In this document: in pieces, positions 36,201-47,940 of the stretch | Layout of the letters: each line of letters opens with the position of its first letter | Position numbering within the stretch: position 1 is the stretch's first letter | DNA from: Silene latifolia | Lineage: Eukaryota > Streptophyta > Magnoliopsida > Caryophyllales > Caryophyllaceae | NCBI RefSeq assembly: GCF_048544455.1 | Contig: NC_133529.1 | Location: forward strand, 42,943,456 to 43,007,455 | Reading direction: 5' to 3' | Length of the DNA stretch: 64,000 bases | Made by a program: the position numbers and the translations under genes | Notes under the pieces: generated by a model | What the model was told of the DNA's origin: nothing | Databases searched by the model: none | What the model saw: only the letters and a program-made list of their open reading frames with translations

Positions 36201-39200
36201 GTTTCTTTAGTGGATGTCGTTGGCTTTTGAGAGGATTGGATGCTCATTCTTTCTGAACCTTGATTTCGTATCTTATTAGATGGAACTCGATGTTTGATTG
36301 TATGACAAACCGATCATTTGAAGACACGGGTGTGAATAAGAAAGCATCTATATGCATGATGACCATGGTGAAGGTATTTGTAGTTTTAACGTTTAAGAAA
36401 CTTTGACATCCAAGAAACGTGACTCGATCCCGGGATAGAGATGGTGCAAGTATTATAATGTTGGGAGTTATTAGCTTTTATTTTTATTTTTATTTTTTAA
36501 ATATATATATCTTCCTTTATTTTTAAATAACTATCTGAAATTCAATCTTTGATATCCTCGAGACTCGATTTCAACACTTCTCCTAGAAGAAGTTGGTAAA
36601 AACCCTCTTAGCGTACCTATTTATGATATCTAAGTTCTCTTTATTTAAAATTTCTAAACATTTCAAGCTACCACTTTTGATCCATTGTTAAAAGTTTATG
36701 TTACTTTTATAAAACCCTACCTATTTTAAAGGTTTGAAAATGGGAATTTGATTTAGTTCTCCTTTTGTTCTATGAGAAATCTTTTTATTGATTCTAAGAC
36801 CGAGTTACTTTTAATTTTGCTCAATTTCTAAGGGTTACTTACTGACCGGGGTTTTATTTAAGTTGACTCCATTTGAGTTTAAAAGTGAAACCTCTATCTC
36901 TAATTTGACTTTGGCAAAAGAAAAATTGAGTGAATTACCTTTTCTTTTTTAAATTTGACTTTCAAAAGAAAAATTGAGTGAATTTCGATTTTGACGTTGA
37001 TCGGATGTTAGAACTCGTTATTTGAAACGTTTAATAACTTGTTCTACGCTTGTCGGCGAGTGATTTCTGTTTTAAATTTGTCTTTGACTTGGAAAGTTAG
37101 CGTTCTTGGGCGCACGACAAGAGCAATTTCGTTCCATGAATGAGACTTATACCTTTGAAAACTCTTCATTAATGTTTTTGAAAGTATTTTAATTTTCGAT
37201 TTTTACAAATGATTTGCTTTTGACCATATCTTCGATTTGGAATGTGATGTTCTTGAATGCGCAAACAGAGCATTTTGTTCCTTTGATGAGAAGTTCGGAA
37301 AATTTTATTTGAGACACGATTTTGATTCTTACATAAGTTTTTATTGTTTTGGTTACCAATTTTAAAAGGATTTTACTTTTTATAACCTTTCTTTTCTATC
37401 TTCAAGTTTGAAACTTTTTAAAAAAAGATGGGGTGATTGTAACAGATGGAATTTTCCATTTTGACATTTATAATTTAATTAACCATTCTATGGTCTTATT
37501 TATATTTTAAATTATTTAATTTAATTAATTTCATTATTAAACATGATTTTTATAAATATTATATTTTTAAAGCTTAAGTTATACAAAATAAATATTTTGG
37601 TCGGATAATAATGATAATAATAATATTCTCCGTCTTGAGTTGTAGTGGGCTTGAGACGTAAATTCATGTGTATATCGACTCAATCTTGCATGTTGGGCCT
37701 AGTATGACTAATGGGCTCACATACTACTCCTTCCTCCTCATATGAATCATGAAGATCACAATTTCAGCAACACCACCACAAACACAAACACCATTTTTGG
37801 ACTTTCCTCTTACAAATCTTCAAAGTCCTCAATTCTTGTCCAAATCAAGTGATTTTCGCGTCTATCTCTTCCTCTCATCGCCCTCCATCTTTCTAGGTAA
37901 GAAAGCTACTCTCCTCCTTATATAGGGCTGTCGAGCCGTTTTATACATGGTACCCTTTTTCTAATTTTGATTCTTAGTCTTATTTTGTGTTTTCTTATGT
38001 TTAGGAGAAGTTTTAGTTGATTCGGAAGTGGATTCTTGAAGCACGAGTTGATTTAAGTGCAAAAGGTAACGGTGATGGGTTACTCGACATTATGTCAATT
38101 TAATGTGTTTATATGTTGTGGTTTATTCTTGTGTTTGTTAAAGTATGAATCTTTACATGTTTCACATGTTCATTGTTGGATAAATTGGTTTTTGAGACCG
38201 TCTTATGGTTGTTTGACTAATTTCAGTCTTTTGTCATGTTTGTTCAATTGGATTAAATGGGTTGTTTACATATGTTAAATTAGAGAAAAATCCGTCTTAA
38301 TGCATGTTTAATTATGTCATGAGATTATTTATTGGATTAATATTATAAATGATGAAGTTGGTAGTATGGTTGTTTTGAAATATGTCTTAAATGGTGATTT
38401 AGTATGTGTATGTTTCTAAGCTTTTGAATGAAAAAGATGGAATCTTTATGTTGAGTTTACCTTATTAAGTCTTATTCATGAACATGGAGTAATTTATGAA
38501 TGTTGTATGTTGTGGATTCTTGTTTTTAATTGTATAATTGATACTTGGAGGTTGATTATGTGTCCAACAAATGTTCAACTTTGGGTAAAATTGGTGGTGT
38601 GTTGGTTGAATTTCTTCATTATAATGGTGTTATTTGGCGAAGCTCATTAATTTTTGGGAAGTGACATTTTAAATCTTTGTAAAGTTTGAGCTTGACTCAT
38701 TGTGGACAACATTCATTTTAAGGTTGTTTTCTTATCAAGTGACCATCTACTTGGTTAAGTTAAGTGTTTTTATACGTTATGTTGCACAACTTCATATGCT
38801 TATTCTCTTTGTTCAAAGGATTAAAGCGGGTTTGGGCACCCGGTTGGGAGTTCTCTTATGGTTTCTCTTCACTTATAAATTTTAATCATTTATTTATACT
38901 TCTTATGATTGGTAAATGGTCAATTTAGGATTTGTTTATATTATGCATCATCATTTGTGACCGGAGTGTGACGGTTTACATGGTGTGACTACTCGACATT
39001 CCTTATTTATTTGCCCTCGGACATTGGGTCACCAACATTTTTAGTCATTTTCGACCATTAATTTGATGGTTTATTTACGGAGTGTCATGGATCGAGCTAA
39101 TGAGATGCCTCTTTTCCATCCCGAATTTATAGCAAGTTTAGATGTGTTGGTTGGAGTGTAGGGGTTTGTCTTGTTTTAGTGTTGTAAATGTTAGCTTTTG

Positions 39201-42130
39201 GTCAGCGTGTTTTAAAAGCCTTAATGAGAAGTCGATGGTAATGTTCCCATCCGTTCTTATGGTGAGATTGTTAAAGATTCCCAAATTTGCTATGGGTTTT
39301 CAAGTAATGGCTATTGGTTTCCATCCATGTATTTTCTATTCAATTGATCCGTTGTTTACCTTCTTCATATGATTAGATGCCTAATCTCATATCCATGTTT
39401 GGTTACCTTGAATGCATGTTTTTTACCATGCCTATCTCATTAAGAATGCAATCTTATTCATTATTAGATTATGTTTATATTCCCTTGTTGAAATTATTAT
39501 TAATGCATGATCAATATGTTTAATTAAGTTCTTGCTTATGTGCATTTTGACATATTGTGGCTGGGAGAACCCGTGAGTTTGTTACAGTTTGGCGTTCATG
39601 TTTACATGAATGGAATTATGGGGAAGACGTGTGATAGCGAGAACGTTGAAATTTTAGTTATAGTTTGCTTAGAAAAATCGTTAGACTTGTGTTTATTCGT
39701 GGGATATCTTTTCCCCAACTCAATTCGTTTTTAATTGTAAAACTTATTCATTTTACTTTTCATTTTCGTTTGATCACTTATGGTGGATCTCACACTTTAA
39801 ACTTTAAAGGTTTTAAAAACACGCTTAGATTTAATAGTTCTTTTGATGCCTCATCGAGGGGTGTCACAATTTCCACCCTCTTTCTTAATACTTTCAACAA
39901 TGGTTACATTGACATTACCGTTATCCTTTAGAAAGATTATTACTATCAACAATGGTTATAGTGACACTACCGCTATTTTGTTATTATTTTTCAACAACGG
40001 GTTGATTAGCGTTCTAAGAACCCGTTGTCATTGACCGGAAAAGGTTTTTAGACATATTTCATTTTGGTGCAAATTGGGTGAAAATATATTATAACAAAGA
40101 TGAGCTCAAATACGATCACCCAAACAAGACCGAGAAGTGGAAGCGTGAATATCCCGTGTTTGAATATTGTCGGAGTGTACGAATCAATAAAAATCGGTGA
40201 TGAATATCCGTCTTGGTTTAGGTCGGGGTCACAATCCATTAATGGATATACTTTTTACCGCGAGTAAGATATTGTCCGCAAAATAGTGGTGTGAGCCAAG
40301 CCTTCACGGATGTTATTCAAGAAATATTGGTACTAGATTACATTGATTTCTTGGGCTCCTTCCCAAAAGGCCTAAGATGGGACTATTATATTTTCAATAA
40401 TAAGGATGATCGACACTTATAAAGATGATCTTCCATCTTTATTCTACCAATGTGGGACAAGGGTTTGCACCCTAACAATCCTCCCCTCAAACCAAGGACC
40501 ATCATCTTGACTCGAAAGATCTATATGCATGATGACCTCCAGGTATTTGGAGGACTCTCCCACTGAGATGGTCTATAATGTAAGTTATTAGCTTTTATTT
40601 TTATTTTTATTTTTTAAATATATATATATCTTCCTTTATTTTTAAATAACTATCCCCAACTTCTAGACATTTAAACATCACAAGTCTTGATAACCTCCCC
40701 TTAGCCGGGGTTACACTACCTTTATTTAAGTTCGCCTTTTTACGGCCCACGACACTTTGCTTATGATAACCACCATGCTACCACGAGCCGTCCATATGCC
40801 CATTTCTTAGGGATTTGCTACACATGCATATCGAACATCCTCTCGCTACGCCCATCCAATATACCTGCATTTGGACCACGGGTCCGCTCACATCCTCGTA
40901 AGTCCTAGAACACAAACGGACCTCTCGTTGAAACATCCAACCTAATTCGGAAAGGACCCACCTTTGAACTGTGGCACCCAATTCCTCGATTAAAGGGTCC
41001 ACCGATACCTATGTGGCCTGGGGCATTCTAGACACAAATGGTCTTTGTCCCACAAGATTTATGACGAGCTAATGAGATGCCTCTTTCATCCATTTAACCA
41101 AGTTTGAGATGTGTTGGTGGAGGATGTATGTTGTCTTTAGCTTTTGGTAGCTTTAAAAAAGCCAATAGAAGCAAGGACTCACCCAAAAGCTAGGAGTTCC
41201 ATGCCTTACATGCATCTTTGGTGTTGTTACAATCTTATTATTAGATCTTGGGCTGATTAATGTTGATGAATCCTTTAACATTCGTATGTGTCTAGCCCAA
41301 GTCGAACACTTGGGCTACCCGTTGTTAATATACCACTTGACATTACCCGTTGTTATTACTATCAACAATAGTTATAGTGCGTTATTATTTTGAATATCCC
41401 CGTGTCATTGGGCATATTTCATTTTGGTGCAAATTGGGTGAAAATATATTATAACTGTTGTGCGGAAGCGTGAATATCCCGTGTTGTGCGGAAGCGTGAA
41501 TATCCCGTGTCCACAATCCATAATAGTACGATATTGTCCGCTTTGGGCCAAGCCTTCACGGATTTACTCTTGGGCTCCTTCCCAAAAGGCCTCGTACTAT
41601 TATATTTTATGGACACTTATAAAGATGATCTTCCATCTTTATTCTACCGATGTGGGACAAGGGTTTGCACCCTAACAATAACGGGTATATTTTAACCGTT
41701 GTAATAAAGTTATGAAAACGGTTGACTTTTATTAACCCGTTGTTATTAACATATCACAATGGTTTTGTTTTAAGGACCCGTTGTCAATAGTTTGTCTTAA
41801 TAAAAAACTAATTTACAAACACATACAAAGATAGGACTCACCCAAGCTAGGAGTTCCATGCCTTACATGTAAACATACACAACATCTAGTTCAACGTTGG
41901 TATCCCGAGTTTATTCTCACTCCCCCGCTTTGGGCCAAGCCTTCACGGATTTACTCTTGGGCTCCAACATTTCGACACTTATAAAGATGATCTTACATCT
42001 TTATTTTACCGATGTGGGACAAGGGTTTGCACCCTAACAATAACGGGTATATTTTAACCGTTGTAATAAAGTTATGAAAACGGTTGACGCCGTTGTTATT
42101 AACATATCACAATGGTTTTGTTTTGTTGTC
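33230..42130. other. Patchwork region: alternating blocks of transposase, LTR-like and subterminal sequence
   Basis: Two collinear stretches, about 33237-36525 and 37441-40655, share many short identical blocks in the same order, but each block is separated by private sequence. Private blocks in the first stretch come from the TNP2 reading frame. Those in the second include CACTA ACAATGG-type repeats. The shared sequence looks like a long gypsy-type LTR (TGTAACA... start near 37439, ...GTGTCACA near 39869). Further short copies follow to 42.1 kb. No intact gene lies here. The pattern could be an assembly blend or repair patchwork. Confidence 0.6.
40410..42038 (-). mobile_element. Three LTR-start fragments of a fossil retroelement
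   Basis: Near-identical 65-70 bp pieces lie at 40410-40477, 41611-41678 and 41974-42038. On the minus strand each begins TGTTAGGGTGCAAACCC, then TTGTCCCACAT(C/T)GG and a TATAAGTG box 26 bp on. The first is preceded on that strand by a GAGGGGAGGAT polypurine tract. Copies two and three continue with GGCCCAAAGCGGACAATATC-type LTR sequence. All are fragments in a rearranged area. Confidence 0.6.
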
Positions 42131-42199
42131 AATAGTTTGTCTTAATCTTATCATACATCGCTTGTTTATTCTCTCTCCCCGCTTTCAACATTCTCTTTA

Positions 42200-42211
42200 T
42201 CATCATCATCG

Positions 42212-42292
<81 letters not shown>
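42200..42292. repeat. (CAT)n microsatellite
   Basis: About 30 CAT units lie in the probable 5' UTR of the second CACTA gene, ending directly at a splice-donor-like CAG/gtatgt (42293/42294). Confidence 0.95.
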
Positions 42293-42552
42293 GGTATGTT
42301 CACTTTTGTGTTTCGTCATTAGGGTTTTAAGATCATCTTTTTTGTTTTTCATCTGTTTGTTTTTCGTCTTCTTTGTTATCTTTATCATCCTGCATCATCT
42401 ACTTCATTCCTCTTATTAGGGTTTTAGGATTTTAGAAGCTCAAACTGTTGTTTTAAATTTTTATTCCTCTTTAGGGTTTTAGATAATATTCTGCATGACG
42501 TTGTTAAGTTGTTCATTTCCTATTTCATTCATATTTGGGTTTTAGGATTATC

Positions 42553-45500
42553 ATGGGTGAAAAATGGAAAAGAAGTCAAAAGAATAATAAGTCTGGGGAT
42601 AATAAGCCTGGTGAGAGGGGTTCTACGAAGTGCCCTGCAGCCCTTGCAGCTATAGCGGCTAAAAAGTCGCTTAAAATAAAATGGAACGTGAAGGGTTTCC
42701 CTACTGGTCCAAATGCGGGCCATTTATCCACTTGGATTGGATGTTGCACAAGACAGTTTGTGCCTATCCATTTAGATGAAATTAGGAATTTGAATCCAAA
42801 ATTGGCGCAGTTATACTTGGATCGTATAAAGGAAGCCTTTGATATTGCCGAATGCTATGATAAGTATTTAATATAGAAGGCAAGGAGTGTCTTAAGGCAG
42901 TGGAAGTGTGACGTTACTAAGTATTGGTTGTATGTGGACAAGGCAACGGGGGAGATGCGTAAGAGCCCACCGGAAAACAAGTGTCCCACCATCAGTCAGG
43001 AACAATGGGATCTTTTCAAAGCGATTCGAACTAGTGAGAAGTTTCAGGTTAAATATCCTCGCCTTTTAATGATTTACCTATCATTTTTTTAATTAATGAG
43101 TTCTCTGTAATCTTTTTATTATCTCATCTACTTGCGCTTTTATATAATTTGAAGGCCGTTAGTAAAATAAATCATGCTAACATTTCATGCAAGAAGGGGA
43201 AATGGTATGGTTCTCGAAGCGGTTACAGATTGATAGAAGACAACCTCGTAAGTAGCATGCATTATCCCTATGTTTATTTGATTTTTTTAATCACACTTGG
43301 ACTTGATACACATTTATATATATAACTGTTACCATGTTAATGTGTAGGTGGCAAAGGGAGTGACCGACTTGGAGCGGCATGTAACTTATAAAGAAGGGCA
43401 CACGCCTAAAGGATACCGGCCGTCTGACAAATATGATCAGGAAGTGTTGGCCAACATAGTAAGCATTATTTTATTAAGACGAGTTCATTACTAACTTTAT
43501 TATTTTAGTCACAAATATAATTTGAATTTTATTTAATATATTATAGGAGAAGGTATTGAAGGAGGTAGAAGAAGGGAAATTCACTCCCAATGGTCGTGAT
43601 GACGTTCTTGCTAGAGCGATCGGCCGACCCGAACATCCAGGTCAATTGAGGGGCGTCCCGTTACAGGTTGGGAGTCACAAAATATTATGGGACAACTGCC
43701 TTGAAAAAGAAGAAAAGGAAGACTAAGGCTGAGAAGGCTGACATGGTACCATTTATTCTATTATTTTCATTTAAGTTCACATGTTATTGTTTTAAACAAA
43801 TTGGTGAAACATTACATTCTTGGCACGCAGGTTCAGTTATTGGCATCCGTGATACTAAAGATGAATTCTGGAGGCAAGCCTTCCGAAGAAGAATTGAAGA
43901 TGATGGAGGATGTCATTAAAGAAGGTAAGGTACAACAGATTGGTCAAGAGGCCGAGAATACTACTACCTTGGCAATACATGAGAAGGAAGTATCGGTCAA
44001 CGGGATTCAGAAAGATCAGGTACCTAATGCTTCTGAAGTTGTAACAACTAAAGCCGATAAGGTAAATATATGACTCCCTTATTTTTTTTTTTTTTTTTTG
44101 GGTAAGATCAGGGGGTGTGTTCCATGCCAGCTCTAATGCTATAAGTTCTGACATCGTGCCATTGGTTAATTTTATTAGGTAAATGAGTCTGAAAAGGAGA
44201 TGCAACTTGAGTTATCCGCCACAGCTGACAATAATCAGGGGATGCAACTTGAGAAGACGGCTGATGGAAAACAGCAGCATACATCCCCTTCAAATCAGTT
44301 CACAATTTTCGGCAAGGTATGCATGAAGTCTTTAATTAGTTAAATTTATATGAATTCTATTAAATTTTGGGATATAATATGTAATGTATGTGTATTCTTC
44401 AGGCCGTTAACAGGCGGGTAGTTATTCTTACTGACCCTAAATCCGAGAAACCACTTGTGCATGTTGGCCGGGGTCTCGTAGACTTGCCCATCAAATCAGC
44501 GGAAACTTTATTGGTTCATGGCGAAAAACTTTTGCCGAATCATAGAAAAGTGGAGATAACTCAAGTCTTTGAAGGCCATGAAAAATTTTAACTGCCCGTC
44601 CCAGTTCGTGACGACATTACCATTCTGGCAGATGCGGTTGGAAGTTTCATCCAATGGCCTGAATCTCACATCTTCCTGGCTCGTTCGTCTCCGCCTCAAC
44701 CGAAAGCAGTTGGGGTTATAAAAAATACCTTAATATGTTAAATTTTTATATGTTAAATGTTTTTATATGTTATTTTTTTTGTAGGGAACAAAAAAGCCGG
44801 CTAAGCCGGATAAGCCTAAGTCCCCAGACATGCCAACTACCTCGTCGAAACAACAACTTGATGAGGTATTTAATTAACTTCTCCATTTTTTTAAAAACCT
44901 CCCTTTTTTTTTCTGTATTTCTAAAAAGCATGGAAATTTTGTGTAGGGAACAAAAAAGCCGGATAAGCCGGATAAGCCTAAGTCCCCAGACATGCCAACT
45001 ACCTCGTTGGAACAACAATTTGATGAGGTATTTAATTAACTTCTCCATTTTTTTAAAAACCTCCCTTTATTTATATTTTTTCTGTATTTCTAAAAAGCAT
45101 GGAAATTTTGTGTAGGGGACAAAAAAGACGGATAAGCCTAAGTCCCCAGTCATACCTACTACTGCCTCATCATTGAAAGAGCAGGTTGATGAGGTATTTA
45201 GTTAAGTATTCTTTTATTTTTATTACTCCAACTAGCTAGTTAGGATATGTTACCTTTGGATTTTTTATTATTTTAATTATCTATATGTATAGGCTGGTGG
45301 TAGTAGCACAAAAAGAGAAAAGCATTATTTCCCCGCACTGAAAGATGTTAGGAGTATAAACTCCACTAATATTTCTGGGAAGGAATTCATGCTAAAAGTA
45401 AAAACGGTGACGATGAGGAAACTGTATTCGGAGGCTAGCCATCGCATAGCAAACGAGCAATTGATAATTATTCGCTCGAGTAGGATATTTTAGGGGTTGA

Positions 45501-46733
45501 GCGCGATGCAATTCTGTCATGGGAGCTGCTAGCCATTTGGGCTGGCCTTGAAGAGATTGATGTCCAACACCTATTTGTTTGGATGAAGTAAGTTTCTTAA
45601 TAAATTATTTCATATTCTAATATTCTGACTAGATAGTGTTTTAAATACCGGAATTAATACCGTAATAATGTAGGATATTGAAATTGAGAGTGATCCCCGA
45701 GAACAAGATTCCATGTGATCAATACGGATTCTTGTGCCCCTATATTTTATCTATGCATATCCCGATGTTTTCGTTCGAAGATCGGGTAGATTATATTGCT
45801 CGGAAATTGGCGACAACCAAACAGCTGGTTTTTGCCTCTTATAATGAAATCGGGTAATACATCATTAGCATTACGTTTCCCCCTACAATTGCATTTTCAT
45901 AACTAATATATGTACTTGTTAATAATGTTGATGTCTCTTGATGTATGTAGGAGTCATTGGGTACTAGCAGCCATCATGCCGAGCAAGAAGAAAGTTTTTT
46001 GGTTGGACTCTTTGCATAGAGAACCAAGCGAGACCTTTAAGGGCTTGATTAATAAGTAAGTTTATAATACAAATTTATTTTTAATAACATTAAGTTTCAA
46101 TTTTTATTTATAGAAAAATGCTCATTTTTGCCCCAAAAATATGAGTTTCTGCCTTTTTTTTTTTTTATTAAAAAAGCGCCTTTGAGAAGAAAAGAGCTAA
46201 CGAGGATCAACCCACGAAAGATTCTGATGATGGCCCTACTTTTATTACAATAACAGGGGTACGTACTCAAATACAATACCTTAAGTGCAAAAATCTGTCT
46301 TTAATAATAATACGTGCGCAAATACAAGACCTAAAGTGCAAGATTCTGACGTGGGTCTTCTCGTCTCTTCATTTTTATGTAATAATAGGTCCCTTGCCAG
46401 CCGGATAACATACAATGTGGATACTACGTTTGTCGGTTCATGTTGGAGGTTATCATGCGAAGATATATCCTTATTCCAGAAAAGATTAGTAATTTCATAA
46501 TGTGTTTATTACTTTTTTTAAATTAGAGCTAATGTTGTCTTGCTTGCTGCTATACCATGATGTTGCTATAATGTTGAATGATGTATGTTGTTACAATAAT
46601 GTCTTGTATGTCTTTGTTTTTTCCGCAGTATGTAATCAACGCGCAACATCTACCTGAGTTCAAAAAGCACCAAATAGACGAGGTAAGGGACATGTTGGGC
46701 AAATACGTCTTAGATCATTGCAATGAAGACTAA
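42553..46733 (+). CDS. CACTA second gene: plant-transposase-like protein with C-terminal Ulp1-like protease domain, multi-exon, probably decayed
   Basis: A 5'-UTR intron (42294-42545) precedes the ATG. Coding exons with good GT/AG borders include 42553-43047, 43155-43247, 43348-43458, 43547-about 43740, 44785-44865, 44947-45027, 45116-45193, 45293-45587, 45674-45853, 45951-46055, 46177-46258, 46389-about 46497 and 46629-46733. The first part resembles the transposase-24-type protein of CACTA elements (KINHANISCKKGKWYG, LARAIGRPEHPGQLRGV). The last part is a C48/Ulp1-like domain: SHWVLAAI (His), VFWLDSL (Asp) and PDNIQCGYYVCRF (Gln, Cys). Such domains cleave SUMO-type conjugates in host proteins; their role in CACTA is unknown. 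A TAG at 42874-42876 and frame problems near 43670 and 45490 suggest decay or unrecognised introns. Confidence 0.7.
44785..45193 (+). repeat. Tandem exon triplication within the CACTA gene
   Basis: Three exons (81, 81 and 78 nt, all phase 0) at 44785-44865, 44947-45027 and 45116-45193 encode variants of GTKKPDKPDKPKSPDMPTTS...Q.DE. The intervening introns are also near-copies (GTATTTAATTAACTTCTCC...TGTAG), so whole exon-intron units of about 162-169 bp were duplicated. Confidence 0.85.
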
Positions 46734-46828
46734 ATGCACGATACTTAGCTTAGGGCTTAGATCAGATCAATTTAGTAAATTTTTTGTTGAAGTTAGGGAA
46801 TGATCTTTGTAAATTGTTGTTAGTATGA

Positions 46829-46915
46829 ATTATGATGCTGTTGTTGTTGTAAATAGTAAGTATGATGCTGCTGTTGTAAATTGTAAGTATGATGCTGCTG
46901 TTGTTAGTATGAATT
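46829..46915. repeat. Short tandem repeat after the Ulp1-like gene
   Basis: Units around AAGTATGATGCTGCTGTTGT repeat three times with small changes in the 3' UTR. Confidence 0.6.
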
Positions 46916-47039
46916 AATCTGAAAGATGAATTGTATCTAATGAGTTCTGATGAACCCAGATGCTGATATATGCTGCTTCTGATATGCAGGATTTTGAATG
47001 GCATGAAACAAATTTAATTTTTAAAATAATTAGGAAAAT

Positions 47040-47519
47040 GTAATAAAAACGGTTACTTAAACAAAAACCATTGTAAATACCATTCACAAATACCCGCTCA
47101 TAATATTCAACAACAGGTTTTAAAAGAAGAACCGTTGTAAATACCTTTCACAAATACCCGCGCATAATATTCAACAACAAGTTTTAAAAGAAGAACCGTT
47201 GTTACTAACAATTTCAACAACGGTTATGTTCCGTATAACCGTTGTTAAAAGTCTTCACAATTTTGGAGGGAAAGATAGAACAATGGTTATGTTCCGTATA
47301 ACCGTTGTTATATCTTTCCCACCAAAAGTTTGTCAAACTTTCCACAATGACTTACTCGCATCAACAACGGCTTTTAACCATTCTGAATAGTTTCCACAAC
47401 GGTTTTAGTAAATAACCTAACCGTTGTAAATACCTTTTATAACGGCCGCTTTAACAACGCCCGCTTTTTGGTTTTACAACGGTTTTTACCCGTTGTTATA
47501 GCCTGTATCTGTAGTAGTG
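47040..47519. repeat. CACTA right subterminal repeats
   Basis: ACAACGG/CCGTTGT words occur repeatedly. They include a doubled inverted unit GGTTATGTTCCGTATAACC at about 47221-47239 and 47285-47303 that can fold on itself. The terminus GTAGTAGTG ends at 47519. Confidence 0.85.
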
Positions 47520-47522
47520 TTA

Positions 47523-47940
47523 GTTTTTATGAATCTAGCCAAAGCAAACATTTACTAACACTACCCGTAATATGCCCCTTTCATCTTAGCACTCTTTTCT
47601 TCAATCTGGTTTTTCTGCAATTCAAAATCAAGTTAGAATGTTTGCTTTGGCCTGATTGATGCTTAACCGTTCTCCAATGGCATCCTTAATAATTTTTCTA
47701 CTCTACAGTCACAATTGAAGAAGAGATGGCAAATATTCTTTTCTTCAGTTTCACATATACACAAGTATACTAACACCAATAAAACAATATTACTTCTATG
47801 TATGTATTATTTGAGCATCATACTACAGCTAGAGGTAGTGTAATAAGAAGACTATCAGACGCCCAAGGAGCGGTCATTATCATGATCCTAGTAGCATACA
47901 TACAACTGTCTCACGCAAAACTAACAATCGCAAATAAATA
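47523..47940. other. Spacer between the CACTA element and the Harbinger remnant
   Basis: No gene is visible. A 14-bp inverted pair (CCAAAGCAAACATT near 47539 and AATGTTTGCTTTGG near 47638) encloses about 85 bp. Neither a Harbinger terminus nor another element end is certain. Confidence 0.3.

Larger units (their letters stand above)
30494..47519 (+). mobile_element. CACTA (En/Spm) DNA transposon, about 17.0 kb
   Basis: The left terminus CACTACTACAAATCCAGGC and right terminus GCCTGTATCTGTAGTAGTG are inverted partners. TTA flanks both ends (30491-30493, 47520-47522), the 3-bp duplication of CACTA elements. Subterminal regions are packed with ACAACGGTT/AACCGTTGT words in both orientations, the presumed transposase-binding sites. 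Inside are a TNP2-type transposase gene (broken), a second multi-exon gene with a Ulp1-like domain, and a patchwork region of LTR-derived sequence (33.2-42.1 kb). Both terminal regions are well kept, but the transposase gene is not functional as written. Confidence 0.93.

Noticed and set aside
36470-36530. Long T/A-rich repeat shared with 40580-40650 as a simple microsatellite
   Set aside because: The match is part of the longer collinear patchwork between 33.2-36.5 and 37.4-40.7 kb and not an independent simple repeat.
42084-42419. Open frame with a poly-His run
   Set aside because: The run is the (CAT)n microsatellite in the 5' UTR of the CACTA gene, next to a splice donor.
44108-44205. 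T-run and nearby frames in the CACTA gene as a terminator or separate gene
   Set aside because: The T-run is in an intron, and nearby minus-strand frames are antisense shadows of the exons.
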